Shown here: in pieces, positions 1 to 8,480 of the stretch | Layout: every line of letters begins with the position of its first letter | Position numbering within the stretch: position 1 is the stretch's first letter | NCBI GenBank assembly: GCA_027627685.1 | Contig: CP091241.1 | Coordinates: 1,675,191 to 1,739,190 of the forward strand | DNA: 64,000 nt | Direction of reading: 5' to 3' | DNA from: Hyphomonadaceae bacterium ML37 | GTDB taxonomy: Bacteria; Pseudomonadota; Alphaproteobacteria; Caulobacterales; Maricaulaceae | The notes under the pieces: generated by a model | What the model was told of the DNA's origin: nothing | Database searches by the model: none | Seen by the model: only the letters and a program-made list of their open reading frames with translations | Translations under genes and position numbers: made by a program

Positions 1-2
1 GC

Positions 3-314
3 GTGGCGGGCGGCCTCGACGCCGCGCGCATCGACGCCATCGAGACGGCGGCGCTGGGCCATTTCAAACCCGACCTGACCCTGATCGCCGATCTGGCGCC
101 GGAGGCCGGGCTGGCGCGCGCGGCGGCCCGGGGCGAAGCGGTGACGCGCTTTGAGGCGAAGGATGCGGCGTTTCACGCCCGCCTGCGCGACGCGTTCCTG
201 GCCATCGCATCCGCCGAGCCGGAACGCTGCGCCGTACTGGACGCCAGCCTCGCCCCGCAGGAATTGGCGCAGGCGGCGCTGGCGGTGATCGCCGAGCGGC
301 TCGTCCTGCCATGA
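3..314 (+). CDS. tmk: Thymidylate kinase, C-terminal fragment
   Basis: This is the 3' end of a gene cut by the window edge; about 103 residues remain in frame. The fragment has the late part of the dTMP kinase fold: a conserved Asp-Leu-Thr-Leu-Ile-Ala-Asp-Leu segment, then RFE followed by an FHARLRDAF segment, which matches the end of the lid and the last helices of Tmk. Tmk phosphorylates dTMP to dTDP in the cytoplasm. The P-loop lies upstream and cannot be checked. Its TGA overlaps the ATG of holB (ATGA), an order (tmk-holB) common in bacteria, which supports the call. The GTG at base 3 is only an in-frame codon and not the true start. Confidence 0.75.
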   Translation: MAGGLDAARIDAIETAALGHFKPDLTLIADLAPEAGLARAAARGEAVTRFEAKDAAFHARLRDAFLAIASAEPERCAVLDASLAPQELAQAALAVIAERLVLP

Positions 315-1339
315 GCGAGACGCCGGAAGCCGATCGCGAAGGCGAGCTGCCTCATCCGCGCACGGTCTATGACCTATTCGGCCAGGACGCCGCCGCGGCG
401 GCCATGGAGGACGCGCTGGCGCGCGGGCGCATGCATCACGCCTGGATGATCACCGGCCCCAAGGGCGTGGGCAAGGCGACGCTGGCCTGGCGCCTCGCCC
501 GGCGCATGCTGGGCGCGCCGGCGGCGGGGCCGCAGCCTCTGTCCGCCGACCCGGCCCATCCGGCCTGCCGGCGCATCGAGGCGCTGTCGAGCTCCGATCT
601 CCTGCTTATCCGCCGCCCCTACAATGACAAGACCGGCAAACTGAAATCGGAGATTCCGGTCGAAGAAACAAGGCGTGCGCCGGACTTCTTCTCCAAGAGC
701 GCAGGCGAGGGCGGCTGGCGGGTCTGCCTCATCGACAGCGCCGATGAGCTCAACACCAACTCGGCCAACGCGCTTCTGAAAACGCTGGAAGAGCCGCCGC
801 GCCGGGGCCTCCTCCTGCTGATCGTCAATGCGCCGGGGCGTCTTCTGCCGACCATCCGTTCACGCTGCCGGACGCTCGCCCTGCGCCCGCCGCCGGTGGA
901 CGCCACCACGCGATGGCTGACGGACATGCATGCCATAGACCCGGCGGAAGCCGCGCGGGCCGCGTCACTCGCCAATGGCGCGCCGGGCCGGGCGCTGGCG
1001 CTGGCCGCGTCGGGCGCAGCCGCGCTGAAAGATGTCATCGACAAAGCGCTGGGCCAGCTGCCCGAGATTGATCCGGCCGCCGCGCGCAAGCTCGCCGACA
1101 GCGCCGCCCGCAAGGACGGCGAGGCGGTGCGCCGCACGCTGATGGACTTCCTGATCGTCTATGTGCGCGACCGGGCGCGCCGCGCGGCGCTGGCGGGGCC
1201 GGGCGGGGCGGATGCCTGGATCGAGGCGGGCGATCAACTTACCCGGCTGGCCAGCGATACCGAAACGCTCTATCTCGACCCGCGCCAGTCCATTCACTAC
1301 GCCCTCAGCCTCGTGCGCACCGCGGCCGCCAGCGGATAA
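311..1339 (+). CDS. holB: DNA polymerase III delta' subunit
   Basis: 342 residues, normal for HolB. It is a clamp-loader AAA+ subunit that helps load the beta sliding clamp during replication. A Walker A-like GPKGVGKAT sits at residues 49-57, followed by a Walker B region (LIDSADELN), the NALLKTLEEPP helix typical of clamp loaders, and the SRC motif in TIRSRCR. The N-terminal sequence ending DLFGQDAA is the usual start of the first AAA+ domain. The zinc-binding cysteine cluster of the E. coli protein is not evident, as in many alphaproteobacterial homologues. The start overlaps tmk by four bases and tatD begins eight bases after the stop, so the three are probably one operon. Confidence 0.9.
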   Translation: MSETPEADREGELPHPRTVYDLFGQDAAAAAMEDALARGRMHHAWMITGPKGVGKATLAWRLARRMLGAPAAGPQPLSADPAHPACRRIEALSSSDLLLIRRPYNDKTGKLKSEIPVEETRRAPDFFSKSAGEGGWRVCLIDSADELNTNSANALLKTLEEPPRRGLLLLIVNAPGRLLPTIRSRCRTLALRPPPVDATTRWLTDMHAIDPAEAARAASLANGAPGRALALAASGAAALKDVIDKALGQLPEIDPAAARKLADSAARKDGEAVRRTLMDFLIVYVRDRARRAALAGPGGADAWIEAGDQLTRLASDTETLYLDPRQSIHYALSLVRTAAASG

Positions 1340-1346
1340 CCACGCC

Positions 1347-2129
1347 ATGCTCATCGACACCCACGTCAACCTGCACGGGCCGGACTATGCCGGCGATCTG
1401 GACGCGGTGCTGGAGCGCGCGCGAGACGCGGGCGTGTCGCCCATGATCGCGATCTGCTGCAAGCTGAGTGATTTCAACGCCGTGTCGGCCATTGCTGACG
1501 CGCATGATGATGTGTGGTGCACGATCGGCGCCCATCCCCATCACGCCAAGGACCGGCCCGATATCTCGGCTGCTGAACTGGCGGAGATCGCGCGCCATCC
1601 AAAAGTCGTGGCGATTGGCGAGACGGGGCTGGATTTCCATTACAATTATTCAGCCGCCGAGGATCAGTACGCCAGCCTGCGCGCCCACATCGAGGCGGCG
1701 CGGATCACGGGCCTGCCGATCATTCTCCATTGCCGCGAGGCCGATACGCAGATGGCCGATCTTCTGGAGGCGGAGATGGAGCAGGGGGCGTTCAGCGCTC
1801 TCCTTCATTGCTATACGGGCGGCGAGGAACTGGCCCGGCGCGCGGCCGCGCTGGGCGTCTGGTTCTCCGCCTCGGGTATTATCAGCTTCAAGAATGCTGA
1901 CGATGTGCGGGCGGTGTTTCGCGACGTGGTGCCGGACGACCGGGTGATCATCGAAACCGATTGCCCGTATCTGTCGCCGGTCCCCAAACGCGGCCAGCGC
2001 AATGAGCCGGCCTTCCTGCCACACGTGGCCGACGCACTGGGCGCGCTCCATGGCTGGAGCCGTGAGGAGACGGCGCAGCGCACCACGCGCAATGCGCTGG
2101 CGCTGTTTGACCGGATCCGTGTGGGCTGA
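1347..2129 (+). CDS. tatD: TatD-family metal-dependent hydrolase
   Basis: 260 residues from the ATG that begins MLIDTHVNL; an upstream in-frame extension inside holB is not convincing. TatD proteins are TIM-barrel metallo-hydrolases with 3'-5' exonuclease activity on DNA. Family motifs are present: GETGLDFHYN, HCREAD, HCYTGG and ETDCPYLSP followed by a G-x-x-N-E-P segment. The first motif is odd: the usual H-x-H metal pair reads His-Val-Asn, so the second histidine is replaced by asparagine, with another His two residues on. This may be a clade feature rather than loss of activity. It lies between holB and the MBL-fold gene, which overlaps its stop codon. Confidence 0.9.
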   Translation: MLIDTHVNLHGPDYAGDLDAVLERARDAGVSPMIAICCKLSDFNAVSAIADAHDDVWCTIGAHPHHAKDRPDISAAELAEIARHPKVVAIGETGLDFHYNYSAAEDQYASLRAHIEAARITGLPIILHCREADTQMADLLEAEMEQGAFSALLHCYTGGEELARRAAALGVWFSASGIISFKNADDVRAVFRDVVPDDRVIIETDCPYLSPVPKRGQRNEPAFLPHVADALGALHGWSREETAQRTTRNALALFDRIRVG

Positions 2130-2980
2130 TGGCGGGAGTGCTGCGCGCGCGGATACTGGGATGCGGATCGTCCGGCGGCGTGCCGCGCATTGATGGCGAC
2201 TGGGGTGACTGCGATCCGGCGGAGCCGAAAAACCAGCGTCTGCGCTGCAGCTTGTTGCTGGAAGCAGCCCAATCCGTTGAAGAATTGGTGTCGGGCGAGG
2301 TCACGCGCGTGCTGATCGACACATCGCCTGATCTGCGCGCCCAGCTGCTGGCGGCCCGCGTCGGCGACCTGGACGCTGTCGTGTTCACCCACGCCCATGC
2401 CGACCAGGCCCACGGGATCGATGATGTGCGCGCCATCGTCTACCGGCGCGGCGCAAGGCTGCCGGCATTCATGAGCCCGGCGACGCGGCGCGAGATCACC
2501 ATGCGCTTTGACTATATCTTCCAAACCCCTGAGGGATCGTCCTATCCGCCGCTGATGACAGCGCATGACGTGGCGGGGCGCGAGGCGTTCACCGTCACCG
2601 GACCGGGCGGGGATTTGACCCTGTCACTGTTTGATGTGGAGCATGGACCCGCACCATGCAGCGGCGTCAGGGCCGGGGGCTTTGCCTATACGCCGGACGT
2701 GAGCGGCCTCGATGCGGCGGCGTTTGCGGCGCTCAAGGGCTCTGTCGTCTGGATCGTCGACGCCTTGCGCGACAAGCCGCATCCCAGCCACGCCCATCTG
2801 GCGCTGTCGCTGGACTGGCTGGAGACCGTCCGGCCGGAGCTTGGCGTGCTGACCAATCTGCACATTGATCTGGATTACCAGGCGCTGCGCGCGCGTCTGC
2901 CGGCCCATGTGCGGCCGGCCTATGACGGGATGGAAATCATTCTGGAGGACGGACGCCTGAGCCATGTCAGCCCGGCCTGA
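2129..2980 (+). CDS. MBL-fold metallohydrolase, PhnP-like
   Basis: 283 residues. It begins with LRARILGCGSSGGVPRI, typical of the PhnP-like branch of the metallo-beta-lactamase superfamily, and carries THAHADQAHGIDD as the metal motif. The classic H-x-H-x-D-H reads H-x-H-x-D-Q here; to my knowledge that Gln variant is usual in the alphaproteobacterial tatD-linked members. A later His comes in the DVEHGP segment and another in NLHIDLDY near the C-terminus. PhnP cleaves cyclic ribose phosphodiesters, but this gene is not in a phn cluster, so the substrate is unknown. The ATG overlaps the tatD stop (TGATG), so the pair is translationally linked. Confidence 0.82.
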   Translation: MAGVLRARILGCGSSGGVPRIDGDWGDCDPAEPKNQRLRCSLLLEAAQSVEELVSGEVTRVLIDTSPDLRAQLLAARVGDLDAVVFTHAHADQAHGIDDVRAIVYRRGARLPAFMSPATRREITMRFDYIFQTPEGSSYPPLMTAHDVAGREAFTVTGPGGDLTLSLFDVEHGPAPCSGVRAGGFAYTPDVSGLDAAAFAALKGSVVWIVDALRDKPHPSHAHLALSLDWLETVRPELGVLTNLHIDLDYQALRARLPAHVRPAYDGMEIILEDGRLSHVSPA

Positions 2981-3090
2981 ACGGCGTGCGGCGCCAGAAG
3001 GCACGGAATCAGGGCATCAAGCGTTGTGGCAGCCGTTATCGGATCCCGGCCTTCTCATAATATATCTTATGCGCAAAATATAGAGCGATC

Positions 3091-3975
3091 ATGATGACCC
3101 CATCCACCGACGTCCCCGCCAGCGCCGCGCCCCAACCGGCCGACGAAACGCGACACGCGCGCACTCCGGTGAATGACCCCACCGCCGGCCCCATGGCGCG
3201 CCTTCTCTCCATCATGGAGGCGCTGCGTGATCCGGACGGCGGCTGCCCGTGGGATCTGGAGCAGGACTTCAAGTCCATCGCGCCCTACACGCTGGAAGAA
3301 GCCTATGAGGTCTGCGACGCCATTGAGCGTGGCGATATGGACGATCTGCGCGAGGAGCTGGGCGATCTCCTGCTCCAAGTCGTGTTTCACAGCCAGATGG
3401 CGCATGAAGCCGGGCATTTCCGCTTCGAGGATGTCGCCGCCGGGATTTCCGACAAGATGGTCCGGCGCCATCCCCACGTGTTTGGCGATGGCGAGGAGCG
3501 CGATGCGGCCAGCCAGACCCGCGCGTGGGAGGCGCAAAAGGCTGAGGAGCGCGCGGAGAAAGGCGCAAACGACACCTCGCTGCTGGCCAACATCCCCCTC
3601 GCCCTGCCCGCGCTGGTGCGCGCGGAAAAGCTGACCAAACGCGCGGCGCGCGTCGGCTTTGACTGGCCGTCGGCTGACGAGGTGTTTCACAAGCTGGATG
3701 AGGAGCTTGGCGAGGTTCGCGAGGCCATTGCCTCAGGTGATCAGGACCATGTGGCCGAGGAGCTGGGCGATCTCCTCTTCGTCATCTCCAACCTCTCGCG
3801 CAAGCTGTCGGTGGACCCCGAAGCAGCCTTGCGCAGCGCCAACGCGAAGTTCGAGCGCCGATTCCGATGGATTGAACAACGCCTTGCCGCAGAAGGGAAA
3901 ACCTGCATCGATGTCGATCTGGACGTGATGGAATCTCACTGGCTCGCAGCCAAGCTGGAAGAGCGCAAAAGCTGA
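3091..3975 (+). CDS. mazG: NTP pyrophosphohydrolase MazG
   Basis: 294 residues. MazG hydrolyses nucleoside triphosphates to the monophosphate and pyrophosphate and serves in pool sanitation and stringent-response control. Both MazG repeats are visible. The first has LEEAYEV then EELGDLL, and the second has LDEELGEV then EELGDLLF; these Glu/Asp clusters bind magnesium. The segment GGCPWDLEQDF before repeat one is a family hallmark. The first about 30 residues are a Pro/Ala-rich extension not seen in the E. coli enzyme, so translation could instead start at the in-frame ATG at 3193. The 110-base gap upstream is locally AT-rich just before the start and probably holds the promoter. It converges on hflX. 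Confidence 0.92.
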   Translation: MMTPSTDVPASAAPQPADETRHARTPVNDPTAGPMARLLSIMEALRDPDGGCPWDLEQDFKSIAPYTLEEAYEVCDAIERGDMDDLREELGDLLLQVVFHSQMAHEAGHFRFEDVAAGISDKMVRRHPHVFGDGEERDAASQTRAWEAQKAEERAEKGANDTSLLANIPLALPALVRAEKLTKRAARVGFDWPSADEVFHKLDEELGEVREAIASGDQDHVAEELGDLLFVISNLSRKLSVDPEAALRSANAKFERRFRWIEQRLAAEGKTCIDVDLDVMESHWLAAKLEERKS

Positions 3976-3977
3976 GC

Positions 3978-4001
3978 GACGCGGCGCGTGGCGACCGCGT
4001 C
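3978..4001. terminator. Possible hairpin between mazG and hflX
   Basis: A seven-base perfect inverted repeat (GACGCGG and CCGCGTC, ten-base loop) fills the 24-base gap between the convergent mazG and hflX and runs into the hflX stop codon. There is no T-tract on either strand, so a terminator role is only a guess from position. Confidence 0.25.
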
Positions 4002-5334
4002 AGGACCGCTCGCGAACCGCCTGGCCCAGCCCCGGAAACCGCGTGCAGAACCGGCCGGCATCCGCCTGGCTCAGCCGCACCACGGCATGGACCAGTCCGG
4101 TATCGGCTTCCGAGCGTTCATCGAGAATTTCGCCATGCTCGTGGATCCAGGCCATGGCGGCCGCGTCTGACGGCCCAGCCTTCACGCGCAGGATGAAGTC
4201 GTCTTCCGACAGGGCGCTGTCTACGAGGTTCATCAGCGCCTCCACCCCGTCGCCGGAGACGGCCGAGGTGAGCACGGCATGGGGTTCTTCGGGGCGGTTG
4301 CTGGTCGCCCTTGCGCGCCACATCAGGTCTTCGCGTACATCCTCGTCCAGCCGGTCCGCCTTGTTCCAGGCTTCGATAATGGTCTGGCCCGACTGAGGCC
4401 CCGCGCCGAGCGCCTCGAGCACGTCGAGCACGTCGCGCTTGCGCCCCTCATTGTCGGGATCGGCCATGTCGCGCACATGGATGAGGACGTCGGCCTCCCT
4501 CACCTCCTCCAGCGTGGCGCGGAACGCCGCGATGAGTTCAGTGGGCAGATCGGTGATGAAACCCACTGTGTCGGAGATCAAAAGCTTGCGCCCGGACCCG
4601 GTGCGGATGGCGCGCACGGTCGGGTCCAGCGTGGCGAAGGGCATGTCCTTCGCGAGCACCTGCGCGCGCGACAACAAATTGAATAGCGTCGACTTGCCCG
4701 CATTGGTGTAGCCCACCAGCGCCACAGTCGGCCAGGGTGCAGCCTGACGGCTCTTGCGATGAAGCGTGCGCGTGCGCACGACCTCGTCGAGCTCGCGGCG
4801 CAACTTGGCCATCTTGTCGGAGATCAGGCGGCGGTCGGTTTCGATCTGGCTTTCGCCCGGCCCGGCCAGGAAGCCGCGTCCACCGCGCTGGCGCTCCAGG
4901 TGGGTCCAGGTGCGCACCAGGCGCGAACGCTCATAGGACAGGCGCGCCAGCTCCACCTGCAGACGGCCTTCGCGGGTCTGGGCGCGGCGTCCGAAGATTT
5001 CCAGAATCAGCCCGGTGCGGTCGACCACTTTGGCGTTCAGGCGCTTTTCCAGATTGCGCTGCTGTACGGGGCTGAGCGCGGTGTCGATGATCACCACGCC
5101 GGCTTCCAGCTCGGCGACGCGTTCGGCCAGCGCATCCAGCTTGCCGGAGCCGAAATAGGCGCCGGCATAGAGTTTGCGGACCGGTTCGATCCGCGCTTCG
5201 ACCGTGACCAGATCCAGCGCCTCGGCGAGCCCGCAGGCCTCTTCCAGCCGCGCGTCAGCGCGTGCAGAATCCATCTTCGCGACCAGCGGCAGCAAGACCA
5301 GCGCGTGATCGGCCTGAGCCTGACGTTCGATCAA
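4000..5334 (-). CDS. hflX: Ribosome-associated GTPase HflX
   Basis: 444 residues. HflX is a ribosome-splitting heat-shock GTPase. The N-terminal HflX domain ends with the family signature from [11 protein letters not shown] to ESQIETDRR (about 151-169). The G domain has G1 GYTNAGKST (208-216), DTVG (255-258) and NKAD (324-327). The start chosen is TTG at 5332-5334, because it overlaps the hfq stop as TTGA and keeps the conserved leading ALVLLPL strand; the next ATG would drop that strand. This implies coupling to hfq, the usual hfq-hflX arrangement. Confidence 0.94.
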   Translation of the reverse strand: MIERQAQADHALVLLPLVAKMDSARADARLEEACGLAEALDLVTVEARIEPVRKLYAGAYFGSGKLDALAERVAELEAGVVIIDTALSPVQQRNLEKRLNAKVVDRTGLILEIFGRRAQTREGRLQVELARLSYERSRLVRTWTHLERQRGGRGFLAGPGESQIETDRRLISDKMAKLRRELDEVVRTRTLHRKSRQAAPWPTVALVGYTNAGKSTLFNLLSRAQVLAKDMPFATLDPTVRAIRTGSGRKLLISDTVGFITDLPTELIAAFRATLEEVREADVLIHVRDMADPDNEGRKRDVLDVLEALGAGPQSGQTIIEAWNKADRLDEDVREDLMWRARATSNRPEEPHAVLTSAVSGDGVEALMNLVDSALSEDDFILRVKAGPSDAAAMAWIHEHGEILDERSEADTGLVHAVVRLSQADAGRFCTRFPGLGQAVRERS

Positions 5335-5588
5335 TCAGCGTTCTCTTCGTCCGCCTCATCCTTGTCGAACAGCTGGACCGGCTGGCTCGGCATGATGGTG
5401 GAAATGGCGTGCTTGTACACCAGCTGGATCTGCCCTTCGCGGCGCAAGAGGACGCAGAAGTTGTCGAACCAGGTTACAACGCCCTGCAGCTTGACTCCAT
5501 TGACCAGAAATATGGTCAAAGGCGTCTTGGTCTTGCGCACTGTATTCAGGAAGACATCCTGAAGGTTCTGTTTCTTATCGTTAGACAT
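5331..5588 (-). CDS. hfq: RNA chaperone Hfq
   Basis: 85 residues from the ATG that begins [10 protein letters not shown]. Hfq forms a hexameric Sm-like ring that pairs small RNAs with mRNAs. The Sm1 segment ([12 protein letters not shown] through [12 protein letters not shown]) and the Sm2 motif YKHAISTI are textbook. The C-terminus is short and acidic ([11 protein letters not shown]), as in alphaproteobacteria, rather than the long tail of enterobacteria. The frame stays open further upstream but only the 85-residue form matches the family. hflX starts inside its stop codon. The 104-base gap to trkH likely holds the hfq promoter. Confidence 0.97.
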   Translation of the reverse strand: MSNDKKQNLQDVFLNTVRKTKTPLTIFLVNGVKLQGVVTWFDNFCVLLRREGQIQLVYKHAISTIMPSQPVQLFDKDEADEENAD

Positions 5589-5692
5589 CAGCCCTGCTAA
5601 GCCCAGCTTGTCCGGCCGACGGCCGACCCACGACGCAACAGGTAACCACGGTTTCGCTGCACTGCAACCATGTTCACCTGCATCACGCAGGC

Positions 5693-7087
5693 TCAATCGC
5701 CCGCAAATATCACCCCCAGCGCCGCGAACGCCGCCAGAATTTCCAGCCGCCCGAGCACCATGAGCAAGATGGCGATCACCAGTCCTGCAGGCTGCATGCT
5801 TTCATACGCCGGCCCGGCCAGCGGTCCGGCATTGGCGATCGCCGCTCCCGCGGCGCGCCAGGCGTCCTCAAACCCGATGCCGGTGGCCGCGATCAGCACA
5901 GCCCCTGCCCCCAGCGCCACCGGGTAGGCCAGGGCATAGACAGCGACGCTGGCGAACGCGCTGTCGGTCAGCGTGCGGCCGCCATAGCGGCTGCGCACCG
6001 CGGCCGACGGGTGAGCCAGCAAGGTCACCTCGCCCCAGGCGCGGCGCATCAGGATCAGCACGCGGGTCATCTTCAGCCCGCCGGCCGTGGACACCGCCGA
6101 TCCCCCGATCAGCGCCAGGAAGATCAGCACCGGAACGGGCAGAACAAAGTGCTGGGTGGCCTGAAACCCGCTGGTGGTGATCGCGAAAATCGTATCCAGC
6201 CCCGCCGGCAGCACGGCGCCTGCGCCGGCTGCCAGCCCGGCGATGGCGGCGATCGCCGCCGTCACCAGCGCCATGGCGCGCAGCTCGCCGGACGCCGTGC
6301 GGGCGCGATGGCGCACCAGAATCTCGTAAAAGGCGGCGAAGTTCCACGCCCCCAGCACGCACAGCAAGGCCAGCACAAAGATCGCCCCGGGCGCCAGCCA
6401 CCCGGCCAGCGGTCCGCTCTGAGGCGCCAGACCTGCGGTCGACATGCCCGACAGCGCCAGACACAGCGCGTCGAACGCGTCCGCGCCGGCCGCCGCCAGC
6501 AGCACGAAGCCGGCGGCGGTGACCACCAGATAGGCCGCACCCAGACGCCTCAGGGCCGGCCCGAAATTGGTGAACAGATCTGCACGCTCGATGGTGAGCA
6601 GGCTAGTGCGCCGCAGTCCCGATCCGGTGTCTTCCAGCGCGGCGAACACCGTCACGGCCAGCACCAGACTGCCGAGCCCCCCGAACCAGGCCAGCAGGCA
6701 GCGCCACAGCACGCCGGCGCGCGACAGCTCTTCAGGCGCAAACAGGACGGCGCCGGTGGTGGTCAGCGCCGAATAGGCCTCGAACACGCCGGTCATGACG
6801 TCTCGGGAGGCGGCCATGAGCGGCGGCGCAGCCAGCAGCGGCGCGACGAGCCACAGAAGCAGCGCCAGACGCAGAGAAGCGGACGCTGTGGCGGGTCTTG
6901 CCGTCCCGGCGGTGCCCGCCAGCGTGACGCCGCCGGCGAACACCCCGCCCAGTGCGGTCGCCAGAAAGCCTTCGGCCTCCAGGCGCGCGCCCTCTACCCA
7001 CGCGAACAGGATAAACGGCGTGGCGGCCGCGCCGAGGAACAGCGCGCACCAGCCGAGCGCTCTGACAAGGCGCGGTGACTGGGCCAT
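5693..7087 (-). CDS. trkH: Potassium uptake protein TrkH
   Basis: 464 residues, strongly hydrophobic along its whole length, with the repeated M1-P-M2 layout of Trk/Ktr channels. Pore-loop segments can be recognised: [31 protein letters not shown] and NAGPLAG. Each supplies a filter glycine. A C-terminal GRLEILA segment is family-typical. It sits in the inner membrane and imports K+ together with TrkA, whose gene lies 19 bases upstream. Being part of the ntr-trk-hfq run suggests co-transcription with the nitrogen sensors. Confidence 0.9.
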   Translation of the reverse strand: MAQSPRLVRALGWCALFLGAAATPFILFAWVEGARLEAEGFLATALGGVFAGGVTLAGTAGTARPATASASLRLALLLWLVAPLLAAPPLMAASRDVMTGVFEAYSALTTTGAVLFAPEELSRAGVLWRCLLAWFGGLGSLVLAVTVFAALEDTGSGLRRTSLLTIERADLFTNFGPALRRLGAAYLVVTAAGFVLLAAAGADAFDALCLALSGMSTAGLAPQSGPLAGWLAPGAIFVLALLCVLGAWNFAAFYEILVRHRARTASGELRAMALVTAAIAAIAGLAAGAGAVLPAGLDTIFAITTSGFQATQHFVLPVPVLIFLALIGGSAVSTAGGLKMTRVLILMRRAWGEVTLLAHPSAAVRSRYGGRTLTDSAFASVAVYALAYPVALGAGAVLIAATGIGFEDAWRAAGAAIANAGPLAGPAYESMQPAGLVIAILLMVLGRLEILAAFAALGVIFAGD

Positions 7088-7106
7088 GACGCGTCCCCCG
7101 ACCGGG

Positions 7107-8480
7107 TTAGAAGTATTGCAGGCTGACCCGGAACAATTGTTCGACCTTGGACACCGCGCCCTTCAGGGCGAAGAACACCACGCGGTCATTCTCTTCAATC
7201 TGCACCGGTTCCCGGGCGAAATGAACCGCGTCGCCCCGCACCAGCGCGCAGATCGCCACGTCCTCGGGCAGTTCCAGCGCATTCAGGGATTTGCCCACCA
7301 GCGGCGAGGTCGCCAGCGCCACGCCTTCGAGCGCTTCAGCCGCGCCTCCGGCCAGCGATTGCAGGCCGGTGATCCGGCCGCGCCGGATATGCTGGAGAAT
7401 GGTGGAGACCGTCACCTCGCGCGGGTCGATCATGACATTGACGCCCAGCGCGCCGCGCACCGACTTGAACGCCTCTTCATTGACCAGGCAGACCGAGCGC
7501 TCGGCCCCCTCGCCCTTGGCCATCACGGCGCTCAAAAGATTGACCTTGTCGTCATTGGTCAGGCACAGGGCGAGCTCTGCATCCTCAATACCCGCCTCGC
7601 GCAGGATGTCGCGGTCCATGCCGTCGCCGTGCAGCACCACGGTCTTGCGCAGCACATCCGCCGCGCGCTCGGCTTGGGCCTTGTCGCGCTCGATGATTCG
7701 CACCCGCACGCCGCTGACGCGCTCCAGAGCGCGCGCCACATAGAGCCCGATATTGCCCGCGCCCACGATCACCACGCGCCGGGCGCGCTGAGCCGAACGC
7801 CCGAACACATCCAGCGCGCGCTTCACATGGGCGGCCTGGACGCTGACATAGGCGTCATCGCCGGGCATGAGCTGGTCGGTGGCGCCGGGGATGAAGATCG
7901 TCTTGTCGCGCTGAATGCCCACCAGATCGAACCCCAGATCGGGGAACAGCTCCAGCAGCTGATCGCGAGAACTGCCCGCCACCGGCGACTGCTCATCGAC
8001 ACGCAGGCCGAGAATCTGGACGCGCGAATTGGCGAACGGCGCGGTGGCGAAGGCGCCGGGGGTCTCCAGCCTCTGCAGGATGGACCGGCTCACCTCCAGT
8101 TCGGGCGAGATGGTGACATCAATGGGCAGGCCGCCGGTGGAGAACAGATCGCCCCAGCGTTTGTCGAGATAGCTCTGGGCGCGCACCCGCGCGATGCGCG
8201 TGGGCGTATCGAACAGGGTCTTGGCGACCTGGCAGGCCACCATGTTGGTTTCGTCCGAATAGGTGACCGCGACCAGAAGATCGGCATTGGCGATCCCGGC
8301 GCGTTCCAGCACGTCCGGATGGGCCCCATGGCCGACCACGCCGCGCACATCGAGATCGGTGGTCACCTTGTCAATGAGCTCGCGCGACCAGTCCACCACG
8401 GTGACGGCATTGCCCTCGCTGGCGAGCTCACGCGCAATCCCGTGACCGACGCGTCCGGCGCCGCAGACCACCGCTTTCAT
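7107..8480 (-). CDS. trkA: Trk system regulator TrkA
   Basis: 457 residues. TrkA is the cytoplasmic, nucleotide-binding gating subunit of the Trk potassium transporter. Two Rossmann (RCK-N) domains are visible by their dinucleotide loops: GAGRVG at 7-12 and GAGNIG at 240-245, each followed by an RCK-C domain. This matches the usual two-tandem TrkA layout of about 458 residues. Its ATG overlaps the ntrX stop (ATGA), so translation is coupled to the response regulator. Proximity of ntrYX and trkAH is a conserved alphaproteobacterial arrangement. Confidence 0.92.
   Translation of the reverse strand: MKAVVCGAGRVGHGIARELASEGNAVTVVDWSRELIDKVTTDLDVRGVVGHGAHPDVLERAGIANADLLVAVTYSDETNMVACQVAKTLFDTPTRIARVRAQSYLDKRWGDLFSTGGLPIDVTISPELEVSRSILQRLETPGAFATAPFANSRVQILGLRVDEQSPVAGSSRDQLLELFPDLGFDLVGIQRDKTIFIPGATDQLMPGDDAYVSVQAAHVKRALDVFGRSAQRARRVVIVGAGNIGLYVARALERVSGVRVRIIERDKAQAERAADVLRKTVVLHGDGMDRDILREAGIEDAELALCLTNDDKVNLLSAVMAKGEGAERSVCLVNEEAFKSVRGALGVNVMIDPREVTVSTILQHIRRGRITGLQSLAGGAAEALEGVALATSPLVGKSLNALELPEDVAICALVRGDAVHFAREPVQIEENDRVVFFALKGAVSKVEQLFRVSLQYF

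Noticed and set aside
2129-2980. Possible loss of activity in the MBL-fold gene because of HxHxDQ
   Set aside because: To my knowledge the Gln form is normal for the tatD-linked branch of this family, so it is not a defect.
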